Shown here in pieces: positions 55,232-62,997 of a DNA stretch of 64,000 bases. Position numbers and translations under genes: made by a program. Source of the DNA: Pseudomonadota bacterium (GTDB taxonomy: Bacteria > Pseudomonadota > Gammaproteobacteria > Burkholderiales > Rhodocyclaceae); the NCBI GenBank assembly GCA_018241685.1, contig JAFEDJ010000013.1, positions 124,001 through 188,000 of the forward strand, in the 5' to 3' direction. Below the pieces are notes generated by a model. That model made no database searches, had not been told where the DNA came from, and was given only the letters and a program-made list of their open reading frames with translations. How positions within the stretch are numbered: position 1 is the stretch's first letter; the number at the start of each line of letters is the position of its first letter.

Positions 55232-56800
55232 ATGCAAGAAGTCGACGACATCAAGCCGTGCTATCCCCTGTTCCGCAACGACGAGTACAAGGACGTCCTG
55301 CAGCGGAAGAAGGATGACTACGAAGAAGGCCACGAAACCTCCAAGGTTGACGAAGCTTTCAAGTGGTCCACCACCGCCGAGTACCAGGAACTCAACTTCA
55401 AGCGCGAAGCCCTGACGGTCAACCCCGCCAAGGCCTGCCAACCCCTCGGCGCCGTGCTGTGTGCACTGGGCTTCGAAAAGACGATGCCCTACGTCCATGG
55501 TTCGCAGGGCTGCGTGGCCTACTTCCGCACCTACTTCAACCGTCATTTCCGCGAGCCGGTCTCCTGCGTGTCCGACTCCATGACGGAAGATGCAGCCGTG
55601 TTCGGTGGTCAGAAGAACATGTTCGACGGTCTCGCCAACGCCAAGGCGATCTACAAGCCGATCATGATCGCCGTGTCCACCACCTGCATGGCCGAGGTGA
55701 TCGGTGACGACCTCAACGCGTTCATCAACAACGCGAAGAAGGAAGGCCACCTGGAGCAGGAATACCCGGTCCCCTACGCACACACCCCGTCCTTCGTCGG
55801 CAGCCACACCACCGGCTGGGACAACATGTTCGAAGGCATCGCGCGCTACTTCACCCTCAACGCCATGGACGACAAGGTTGTCGGTTCCAGCCAGAAGGTG
55901 AACTTCGTGCCGGGCTTCGAGACCTACCTCGGCAACTATCGTGTCATCAAGCGCATGATGGGTGAAATGGGTGTCGACGCGACGCTGCTGTCCGACCCCA
56001 CCGAAGTGCTCGATACCCCGTCCGACGGCAAGTTCCGCATGTATGAAGGCGGCACCACCATCGACGAGGTCAAGACCGCGCCGAACGCCATCACCACGGT
56101 TCTGCTCCAGCCGATGCAGCTGGAAAAGACCAAGAAGTTCGTCGAGAACACCTGGAAGCACGACGTCCCCAAGCTCAACATCCCGATGGGCCTGGACTGG
56201 ACCGACGAATTCCTGATGAAGATCTCGGAAGTCACCGGCAAGCCGATCCCCGCCAGCCTCGAGCTGGAGCGCGGCCGCCTGGTGGACATGATGGGCGACT
56301 CCCACACCTGGCTGCACGGCAAGAAGTTCGCGCTTTACGGCGATCCGGACTTCACCCTGGGGCTGACCAAGTTCCTGATGGAATGCGGTGCCGAGCCGAC
56401 CCACATCCTGTCCAACAACGGCTCGAAGAAGTGGGCCAAGGCCATCGACAAGCTGCTCGCCAGCTCGCCGTACGGCATCCACGGCAAGGCCTACCCCGGC
56501 TGCGATCTGTGGCACATGCGCAGCTTGGTCTTCACCGACAAGCCTGACTTCCTGATCGGCAACTCCTACGCCAAGTACATCCAGCGCGACACCCTGCACA
56601 AGGGCAAGGAGTTCGAAGTTCCGGTGATCCGCCTCGGCTTCCCGATCTTCGACCGTCACCACCTGCATCGCATGACCACCCTCGGTTACGAAGGTGCCAT
56701 GTACATGCTCACCACCCTGGTGAACGCGGTGATGGAGCGTCTCGACGAAGAAACCCGCGGCATGGGTACCACCGACTACAACCACGATCTGGTTCGTTAA
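55232..56800 (+). CDS. nifK: nitrogenase molybdenum-iron protein beta chain NifK
   Basis: 522 residues. Contributes P-cluster ligands Cys69 (NPAKACQPLGA), Cys94 (HGSQGCVAYFRTYFNRHF) and Cys152 (STTCMAEVIGDD). The long N-terminal arm (residues 1-60) that wraps NifD is present (LFRNDEYKDVLQRKK). SCVSDSMTEDAAVFGG is also conserved. A large hairpin follows at 56814-56839, before nifT. Confidence 0.99.
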   Translation: MQEVDDIKPCYPLFRNDEYKDVLQRKKDDYEEGHETSKVDEAFKWSTTAEYQELNFKREALTVNPAKACQPLGAVLCALGFEKTMPYVHGSQGCVAYFRTYFNRHFREPVSCVSDSMTEDAAVFGGQKNMFDGLANAKAIYKPIMIAVSTTCMAEVIGDDLNAFINNAKKEGHLEQEYPVPYAHTPSFVGSHTTGWDNMFEGIARYFTLNAMDDKVVGSSQKVNFVPGFETYLGNYRVIKRMMGEMGVDATLLSDPTEVLDTPSDGKFRMYEGGTTIDEVKTAPNAITTVLLQPMQLEKTKKFVENTWKHDVPKLNIPMGLDWTDEFLMKISEVTGKPIPASLELERGRLVDMMGDSHTWLHGKKFALYGDPDFTLGLTKFLMECGAEPTHILSNNGSKKWAKAIDKLLASSPYGIHGKAYPGCDLWHMRSLVFTDKPDFLIGNSYAKYIQRDTLHKGKEFEVPVIRLGFPIFDRHHLHRMTTLGYEGAMYMLTTLVNAVMERLDEETRGMGTTDYNHDLVR

Positions 56801-56813
56801 TCGGCATCCCCGC

Positions 56814-56839
56814 AAGCCCCCGTCCCCGGACGGGGGCTT
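56814..56839 (+). terminator. strong hairpin after nifK
   Basis: AAGCCCCCGTCC (56814-56825) and GGACGGGGGCTT (56828-56839) form a 12 bp perfect stem. There is no T-tract, so it probably acts as partial terminator or mRNA stabiliser, lowering expression of nifT and the genes behind it. Confidence 0.6.
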
Positions 56840-56866
56840 CGGCACGAACAGAAGGAGTACACCGAC

Positions 56867-57094
56867 ATGGCGAACATCATGATCCGGCGCAGCGACAACG
56901 GCTCGTTGTCGTTCTACCTGCCCAAGAAAGACTTGGAAGACGACATCGTCTCCCTCGAATTCGACACCCCCGAGCGCTGGGGCGGCGAGCTCGTCCTGAA
57001 GGACGGCAGCCGCTGGTACTTCGACCCCCTCGAAACCCAGCCGCGCCTGCCGATCACGGTCAAGGCCAAGCGGGTGGGTGGCGAAGACGACTGA
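56867..57094 (+). CDS. nifT: nitrogen fixation protein NifT (FixU)
   Basis: 75 residues with the NifT/FixU pattern: N-terminal MANIMIRRSDNGSLSFYLPKKDLED, then a small all-beta region with WGGELVLKDGSRWYFDPL. It occurs after nifK in most Mo-nitrogenase operons; its exact role is unsettled. Preceded by GAAGGAG. Confidence 0.95.
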   Translation: MANIMIRRSDNGSLSFYLPKKDLEDDIVSLEFDTPERWGGELVLKDGSRWYFDPLETQPRLPITVKAKRVGGEDD

Positions 57095-57135
57095 TCTCGC
57101 CGCGACGGAACCTCCCCAGCACGGATCGCGCAGCC

Positions 57136-57333
57136 ATGGCCATGGAGATCAGACAAGCCCTGTGTGTCTTCTGTGCCGACTGCGAAACCGTCTGCCCGAC
57201 CCATTCGATCCAGGCGTCGGGCGGGATGGTCATGATCAACCAGGATAGCTGCACCGAGTGCGAGGGGCATTTCGACGAGCCCCAGTGCGTCTCGGTGTGT
57301 CCGACGGACGGCTGCATCGTGCCCGCGCCCTGA
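57136..57333 (+). CDS. 2[4Fe-4S] ferredoxin in the nif operon
   Basis: 65 residues. The first cluster motif is CxxCxxCxxxCP (CVFCADCETVCP). The second is C-x2-C-x8-C-x3-CP (CTECEGHFDEPQCVSVCP), with the long insertion typical of FdxN- and YfhL-like ferredoxins. It probably supplies electrons to nitrogenase or to cofactor assembly. An ATG at 57142 gives MEIRQ and is equally possible. Confidence 0.93.
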   Translation: MAMEIRQALCVFCADCETVCPTHSIQASGGMVMINQDSCTECEGHFDEPQCVSVCPTDGCIVPAP

Positions 57334-57369
57334 ACACGGCCGGCACGACCTAGCCCAAGGAGCGCAACC

Positions 57370-58089
57370 ATGAGTGAAACCGCCCCCCTCACCCGCGAGA
57401 TCGCCCTGCGACTCGCCCTGGCAGTCCGCGAAATGCCCGAACTCGACCTGCGCGGCTTCATTGGCGTGGTCTCCGAACGGCTCGGCCTGCCCCTCACCGC
57501 CGACAAGCTCGGCGGCGTCACCGTTGCCGACCTGAACCTGTGGCTGGCCGGCGAAGACGGCAAGACCACCGTCGACAAGGAAGCCATCAAACGCGCCGTC
57601 CGCTTCCTGTGGGGCGAAGGCGTCGATGACGGCCTTCCCAAACCGCAGCCCTACGCCGACGGCGACCTGCCCAACAGCCTGCGCGTCGCGATGGCCTCCA
57701 ACCATGGCGAACTGGCCGACGGCCACTTCGGCTCCTGCCAGCGCTTCCTGATCTACCAGGTCAGCACCACCGACAGCCGGCTGGTGGCCGTCCGCGGCAC
57801 CGCCGAGGCCGACGCAGAAGAGGACAAGAACGTCGCCCGCTCGGCGCTGATCGCCGACTGTCAGCTGGTCTACGTCCAATCCATCGGCGGCCCCGCCGCG
57901 GCCAAGGTCGTGCGCGCCGGCGTCCATCCGGTCAAGTGGCCGGCCGGCGGCCCGGCGGACAACGCCCTCGCCAAGCTGCAGACCGCCATGCTCGCCCCGC
58001 CGCCCTGGCTGGCCCGCGTGATGGGCGTGGAACCGGCATCCCTGGCCCGCTTTGCCGAGGACACCGAGGTGGAGGAGGCCGAATCATGA
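57370..58089 (+). CDS. nafY: nitrogenase-associated factor NafY-like protein (two-domain NifX/NifY family)
   Basis: 239 residues in two domains. Residues 1-95 are a helical N-terminal domain (REMPELDLRGFIGVVSERLGLPLT) that in NafY binds apo-dinitrogenase. Residues 105-210 are the NifX/NifB C-terminal-like domain (LRVAMASNHGELADGHFGSCQRFLIYQV) that binds FeMo-co. The His in GHFGSCQRF fits a cofactor ligand. It acts as holder and inserter of FeMo-co into NifDK. The stop overlaps the next ATG by 4 bp. Confidence 0.9.
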   Translation: MSETAPLTREIALRLALAVREMPELDLRGFIGVVSERLGLPLTADKLGGVTVADLNLWLAGEDGKTTVDKEAIKRAVRFLWGEGVDDGLPKPQPYADGDLPNSLRVAMASNHGELADGHFGSCQRFLIYQVSTTDSRLVAVRGTAEADAEEDKNVARSALIADCQLVYVQSIGGPAAAKVVRAGVHPVKWPAGGPADNALAKLQTAMLAPPPWLARVMGVEPASLARFAEDTEVEEAES

Positions 58090-58394
58090 ACGCCCCCAAC
58101 GCCCTGCCCCCGCGCCCGCAGATCACCCCCGAGCTGGCCCGCGAACTGGCCGGCCGGGTCAAGGCCCACAACGGCTCCACCGAAATGCTCGCCGTCATGC
58201 GCGTCGAGCACCCGGGCGTGCGCCTGCTGATCTGCAACGAGGACGACATCCCGGCCCGCATGCCGACCTGGCTCCAACACGACGGCGTCGCCATGTACCT
58301 GCTGGATGCCACCGAGCACTGCGTGTCCCTCACCACCAATGAGGATCGCGCCTGCGGCATCGTGTTCACCCTGCTGTCCGGCGACGATGACTGA
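58086..58394 (+). CDS. small nif-cluster protein of unknown function (102 aa)
   Basis: Soluble protein starting MNAPNALPPRPQITPELARELAGRVKAHNG, with an acidic end (LLSGDDD). Two isolated cysteines occur (ICNED and ACGIV). Start and stop overlap nafY and lrv by 4 and 8 bp, so the three are translationally coupled. Similar small proteins occur next to nafY/nifY in other proteobacterial nif clusters, but no function is known to me. Confidence 0.8.
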   Translation: MNAPNALPPRPQITPELARELAGRVKAHNGSTEMLAVMRVEHPGVRLLICNEDDIPARMPTWLQHDGVAMYLLDATEHCVSLTTNEDRACGIVFTLLSGDDD

Positions 58395-59145
58395 CAGGGG
58401 CGCCCATGGCCTGCGCGTGGTGGCGGCCGACTGTGCCGGCTGCCACCACGCCGATCTCCTCGCCGCCGGCCAATGCGCACCCGGCGACCGCTGCGTGGTG
58501 GCGATGAGCGGCCGCCAGATCGACCGCTTCTTCCGCGCCAACCCGGCCGAGGCCGAAGCCTACCTGGGTGACGGCTTCTGGGAGCGCCGCGCCATCGCGG
58601 CCCGCTACGCGCCGCTGGAAACCATCGACCACCTGATGCACGACCCCGACGAGGTCGTGCGCCGCGTCGTCGCCGGCCGCATCCCCGACGAGCGCCTGCC
58701 CGAGCTGATCCAGGACCCGGACCGGGACGTGCGTGCCATCGCCGTCCAGCGCATGCCCGCCGAGCAGCTCGAATGGGCGCTAAAGGACATCGACTACCTG
58801 GTGCGCATGTTCGCGGTCCGCAAGGTCTCCCACGGCCTGCTGCGGCCGCTGATCCACGACCCCGAGCGCGAAGTCCGCAAGGCCGTTGCCAGCCGCCTGC
58901 CGCCCTTCGCGCTGAGCTGCTACGCCGACGACAGCGAGGCGGAAGTCCGCCGCATCGCCGCCGGGCGCATGCTGCCGCCGGATGCGGCGAAAATGCTGGC
59001 CGACCCCGACTGGTCGGTACGCCTCGCCGCGGTCGCCCAGGCACCACTGGATGCCATCAGGGATCTGCTCGACAGCGAAATCGACGAGGAAGTCCTGCGC
59101 GCAAGCCAGGAACGCCTGAGCAGCGCCGAGCAACAGGTCGGCTGA
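58387..59145 (+). CDS. lrv: 4Fe-4S leucine-rich repeat variant (LRV) protein
   Basis: 252 residues. The N-terminal cluster domain has Cys16, 19, 30 and 36 (C-x2-C-x10-C-x5-C). The rest is about eight tandem 24-residue helical LRV repeats, each with an asp-pro-asp / arg-val pattern such as LMHDPDEVVRRVVAGRI and LIQDPDRDVRAIAVQRM. This architecture was first described in Azotobacter vinelandii near nif genes; the protein probably docks to a nitrogenase assembly partner. It overlaps the 102-aa gene by 8 bp. Confidence 0.93.
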   Translation: MTDRGAHGLRVVAADCAGCHHADLLAAGQCAPGDRCVVAMSGRQIDRFFRANPAEAEAYLGDGFWERRAIAARYAPLETIDHLMHDPDEVVRRVVAGRIPDERLPELIQDPDRDVRAIAVQRMPAEQLEWALKDIDYLVRMFAVRKVSHGLLRPLIHDPEREVRKAVASRLPPFALSCYADDSEAEVRRIAAGRMLPPDAAKMLADPDWSVRLAAVAQAPLDAIRDLLDSEIDEEVLRASQERLSSAEQQVG

Positions 59146-59235
59146 AGCCGGCACAGCTGGCGGGGCAACGGACTCGCCCCCGACACGGCCCACATCCATT
59201 GCCGCCGCGAGGCCGGCCTGGGCTACCATCGCCCG

Positions 59236-60003
59236 ATGCTGCCCATCCTCTTCCAGGACGAACACCTCGTCGCCATCCACAAGCCCGCCGGGCTGCTGGT
59301 CCACCGTAGCGAACTGGACCGCCACGAAACCCGCTTCGCCGTGCAGTTGCTGCGCGACCAGCTCGGCCGCCACGTTTATCCCGCCCACCGCCTCGACCGC
59401 GGCACCTCCGGCGTGCTGCTGTTCGCGCTGGACAGGGACACCGCCCGCGCCCTCGGCACCCAGTTCGAAAGCCAGGCGGTCCTCAAAACTTACCTGGCCG
59501 TCGTACGCGGCCATCCGCCCGTGGCCGGACGTATCGACCACCCGCTGTCGCGGCGCCGCGACGACAAGGAATGGGTCGGCGAATGCAGCTCGGACGAAGC
59601 CCAGCCGGCCGTCACCGACTTCCGCCGCCTGGCCGTCTGCGAACTGCCGCACCAGGTGGACCGCTACCCGACCAGCCGCTACGCGCTGCTCGAACTGACG
59701 CCCCACACCGGCCGCCGCCACCAGATCCGTCGCCATCTGAAGCACATCGCCCACCCCATCATCGGCGACTCGACCTTCGGCAAGGGCCGCCACAACCGGC
59801 TGTTCCAGCAGCTCTTCGCCTGCCAGCGCATGCTGCTGGCGTGCACGCGCATGCTGCTGACTCATCCCCACACCGGTCAGCTCCTCGACCTGATTGCGCC
59901 CCCCGATGGAGAATTAGCCGCGTTGCTGGACGCACTCCAGTGGTCGGAAGCCCTGCCTGCCGCACGGCACGCCACCACGTCGGCAGACACGCCTTTCTCC
60001 TGA
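59236..60003 (+). CDS. truC: tRNA pseudouridine(65) synthase TruC
   Basis: 255-residue RluA-family enzyme that isomerises U65 of tRNA. The catalytic Asp is in YPAHRLDRGTSGVLLFAL. LELTPHTGRRHQIRRHLKHIAHPIIGDSTFGKGRHNR fits the TruC branch, here read in overlapping short pieces. The ATG at 59236 starts MLPILFQDEHLVAIHKPAGLLVH. A TACCAT -10-like box lies only 9 bp upstream, so the transcript may be nearly leaderless. The preceding 90 bp mark the end of the nif operon. Confidence 0.93.
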   Translation: MLPILFQDEHLVAIHKPAGLLVHRSELDRHETRFAVQLLRDQLGRHVYPAHRLDRGTSGVLLFALDRDTARALGTQFESQAVLKTYLAVVRGHPPVAGRIDHPLSRRRDDKEWVGECSSDEAQPAVTDFRRLAVCELPHQVDRYPTSRYALLELTPHTGRRHQIRRHLKHIAHPIIGDSTFGKGRHNRLFQQLFACQRMLLACTRMLLTHPHTGQLLDLIAPPDGELAALLDALQWSEALPAARHATTSADTPFS

Positions 60004-60163
60004 CATCACCAGCGCTATCCGCATTCCTCACCGTCGGCATATCCGCGTAAACCTTCGCTGCAGGGAGCACCGATCGAGGTGAGTCGCACCCCTGCGTCAT
60101 CGCGGCGCTTTATCCCGTAACAGAGGCCAGCTAAGATTGTCGGTCTTTTGTGCGACGCACCCG

Positions 60164-60787
60164 ATGAACCTGTCCGAACGCCTCGACCTGTCCCGCCTGC
60201 CCTGGCCGCGCGCCGCCCGCTTCGTCACACCCCTCGTCTGGGGTGTCGCGCTGGCTTTGTCCGCCTGGGTGGCGGCCGACCTGTTCTGGCGTTTCAGCGC
60301 ACCGCGCGCGCCGGCCCTGCCCGTCGCCATCGTGGCCGATCCGCAGGCCGCCGCCCAGGCCATCGCCAGCCGGCACCTGATGGGCCAGTCCGGCAGCGGT
60401 CCGGCCGTGATCGCCGCTCCGGTCGGCCGCTATACGCTGCAGGCCGTCGTCACCGGCAGCGACGGCCGCCCCGGCTGGGCGGTGATCGCCATCGACGGCG
60501 GTGCCCAGCAGGGCTTCGTCGAGGGCCAGGAGATCCAGTCCGGAGTCACGCTGGCCAGCGTCGGCCGGGACAGCATCGAAGTATCCACCGGCGGCGCCCG
60601 CCAGACCATCAAGCTCGTCGAACGCGGCGCGGCCGCGCCGGGTAGCGATGCCCAAGCCACACCGCCAGCGGCAATCATGCCTCCGCCCGCGGTCTTCCAG
60701 GCCCCTACACCGGCCAATGGCACCGACGCGCCCGCGCAAACCCCATTCCCCGCCGGCTTCCCGGCGCAACCTGTCAGCAACCAATGA
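60164..60787 (+). CDS. gspC: type II secretion system protein GspC
   Basis: 207 residues. One N-terminal membrane helix (FVTPLVWGVALALSAWVAADLFW), then a periplasmic homology region (IASRHLMGQSGSGPAVIAAPVGRYTLQAVVTGSDGRPGWAVIAI in short pieces) that contacts GspD. A Pro/Ala-rich tail replaces the PDZ domain of longer GspC. TAAGAT at 60132-60137 is a possible -10. The stop overlaps the gspD ATG by 4 bp. Confidence 0.85.
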   Translation: MNLSERLDLSRLPWPRAARFVTPLVWGVALALSAWVAADLFWRFSAPRAPALPVAIVADPQAAAQAIASRHLMGQSGSGPAVIAAPVGRYTLQAVVTGSDGRPGWAVIAIDGGAQQGFVEGQEIQSGVTLASVGRDSIEVSTGGARQTIKLVERGAAAPGSDAQATPPAAIMPPPAVFQAPTPANGTDAPAQTPFPAGFPAQPVSNQ

Positions 60788-62997
60788 AACCAGCCCGCCG
60801 TCGCTCCGGGGTCACCCGGCGCGTTCTCGCCGCCTGCCTCGCCTCCACCGTCGCCACAACCCTGGCCCTGCCGGCACCGCTGGCCTTCGCGGCCGACAAC
60901 GGCACCACCGCCAGCGGCGAGCCGGTGTCCCTCAACTTCGTGAATGCCGACATCGGCGCGGTGATCCAGGCCATCTCCAAGATCTCCGGGCGCAACTTCA
61001 TCGTCGACCCGCGCGTCAAGGGCACCCTCAACATCGTCACCGCGCGTCCGGTGGCCCGCAACCTGACCTACTCGATCCTGCTGTCCGCGCTACGCCTGCA
61101 GGGCTATGCGGCGGTCGAAGGCCAGGGCGTCACCAAGATCGTGCCGGAAGCCGACGCCAAGCTGCACGCGGTGCCGGTCGGCAAGGGCGCGGGTGCCGGC
61201 GGTGGCGACCGCCTGACCACCCAGGTCTTCAACCTGAAGAACGAATCGGCCGCCCAGCTGGTGCCGGTGATCCGCCCGCTGGTGTCGCCGAACAACACGG
61301 TTACGGCCTATCCCGGCAACAACTCGCTGGTGGTCACCGACTACGCCGAGAACATCGGCCGCATCGCGCAGATCATCGAATCCATCGATGTACCCCAGGG
61401 TGACATGCGCGTGATGCCGCTCAAGCACGCCTCGGCCCTCGACCTGGCCCAGACCGTCACCCGCCTGCTCAACGACGGCGCCAGCGGCATTGCGGCCACC
61501 GCGCCGGGCACCGGCGGCGACGCCAGCCAGCGCGTTACGGTGATCGGCGATCCGCGCACCAACAGCCTGCTGATCCGCTCCGACAACCCATCGAAGATCA
61601 ACGCCGTACGCCAGCTGGTCGCCAACCTGGACCAGCCCGGTGCCGCCGGCAACATCCACGTCGTACACCTGAAGAACGCCGAAGCCGTGAAGGTCGCCCA
61701 GACCCTGCGCGCGGTGGTGTCCGGCGAAGCCGGCTCCACCACCGGTACGGGCACCGGCAACCAGAGCAGCAGCTTCGCCCCGACCGCGAACACCACCGGC
61801 TCGACCGGCAGCTCGTCCACGAGCAGCTCCAGCACCAGCACCAGCACGATGGGCACGACGCCGTCCTTCAGCAACAGCAGCACGAACAACAGCGGCACCG
61901 GCAACGGCTTCATTCAGGCCGACCCGATGACCAACTCGCTGATCATCACTGCGCCGGACGCCATCTACAACAATATCCGCAAAGTCATCGACGAACTCGA
62001 CAAGCGCCGCGCGCAGGTCTACGTGGAAGCGCTGATCACCGAAGTCAGCACCGACAAGGCCGCCGAGATCGGCATCCAGTGGCAGGCCGGCAAGGTCGGC
62101 TCCACCGGCGCATACGGCGGGACCAGCTTCAGCTCGAGCGGCAACAACCTCCTCACGCTGGCCGCCGGCCTGGCTTCCAGTTCATCGGCGACGCTGCCCG
62201 GCAACGGCCTCAACCTGGTCCTCGGCGGCGGCACAATCACCGTCGGCGGCAAGCAGATCGCCAACCTGAACATGCTGGCCCACTTCCTCGAGTCGGATAC
62301 CAAGGCCAACATCCTGTCCACACCCAACCTGGTGACCCTCGACAACGAGGAAGCCAAGATCGTCGTCGGCAGCAACGTGCCCTTCGTCACTGGCTCCTAC
62401 GCCACCACCGGCGGCACCACCACCAACCCGTTCACCACCGTCGAGCGCAAGGACGTTGGCCTCACGCTGAAGGTCAAGCCGCAGATCTCCGAAGGCGGCA
62501 CCGTGCGCCTGCAGATCTACCAGGAAGCCTCGGCGATCATCGCCTCCACCGCGTCGGCCACCAACGGCCCGTCCACCACCAAGCGCTCCATCGAATCCAC
62601 CGTGCTGGTGGACGACGGCGCGGTGATCGCCCTCGGCGGCCTGGTGGAAGACACCTACAACGGCGGTGTCGAGAAGGTGCCCGTGCTCGGCGACCTGCCC
62701 TACGTGGGCAGCCTGTTCCGCTACACCACCCGCAGCCGCGGCAAGACCAACCTGATCGTCTTCCTGCGTCCGGTGATCCTGCGTGACGCGGCCAGCATCC
62801 AGGGCATCTCGTCGGACCGCTACAACTACATCATCGGCCAGCAGCGCAACATCGACCGCAGCGACGCGCTGATGCGCGGCGAGCCGAGCGCCCCCGAGCT
62901 GCCGCCGCCGGGCAGCCCGGCACCGACCGTGCCCTTCTACCGCATCCCCGAACCGGCCGCCGCCGCCCCGGCCCAGACCGCGCCGCAAACTCCATGA
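60784..62997 (+). CDS. gspD: type II secretion system secretin GspD
   Basis: 737 residues. Signal peptide (AACLASTVATTLALPAPLAFA). The N0 domain includes LNFVNADIGAVIQAISKISGRNFIVDPRVKG, followed by N1-N3 and the C-terminal secretin (VPVLGDLPYVGSLFRYT, RGKTNLIVFLRPVILRD). It forms the outer-membrane channel. Between about residues 318 and 376, within the N3 region, is a Ser/Thr/Gly/Asn-rich low-complexity insert (DNA 61735-61911). The stop overlaps gspE by 4 bp. Confidence 0.96.
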   Translation: MKPARRRSGVTRRVLAACLASTVATTLALPAPLAFAADNGTTASGEPVSLNFVNADIGAVIQAISKISGRNFIVDPRVKGTLNIVTARPVARNLTYSILLSALRLQGYAAVEGQGVTKIVPEADAKLHAVPVGKGAGAGGGDRLTTQVFNLKNESAAQLVPVIRPLVSPNNTVTAYPGNNSLVVTDYAENIGRIAQIIESIDVPQGDMRVMPLKHASALDLAQTVTRLLNDGASGIAATAPGTGGDASQRVTVIGDPRTNSLLIRSDNPSKINAVRQLVANLDQPGAAGNIHVVHLKNAEAVKVAQTLRAVVSGEAGSTTGTGTGNQSSSFAPTANTTGSTGSSSTSSSSTSTSTMGTTPSFSNSSTNNSGTGNGFIQADPMTNSLIITAPDAIYNNIRKVIDELDKRRAQVYVEALITEVSTDKAAEIGIQWQAGKVGSTGAYGGTSFSSSGNNLLTLAAGLASSSSATLPGNGLNLVLGGGTITVGGKQIANLNMLAHFLESDTKANILSTPNLVTLDNEEAKIVVGSNVPFVTGSYATTGGTTTNPFTTVERKDVGLTLKVKPQISEGGTVRLQIYQEASAIIASTASATNGPSTTKRSIESTVLVDDGAVIALGGLVEDTYNGGVEKVPVLGDLPYVGSLFRYTTRSRGKTNLIVFLRPVILRDAASIQGISSDRYNYIIGQQRNIDRSDALMRGEPSAPELPPPGSPAPTVPFYRIPEPAAAAPAQTAPQTP

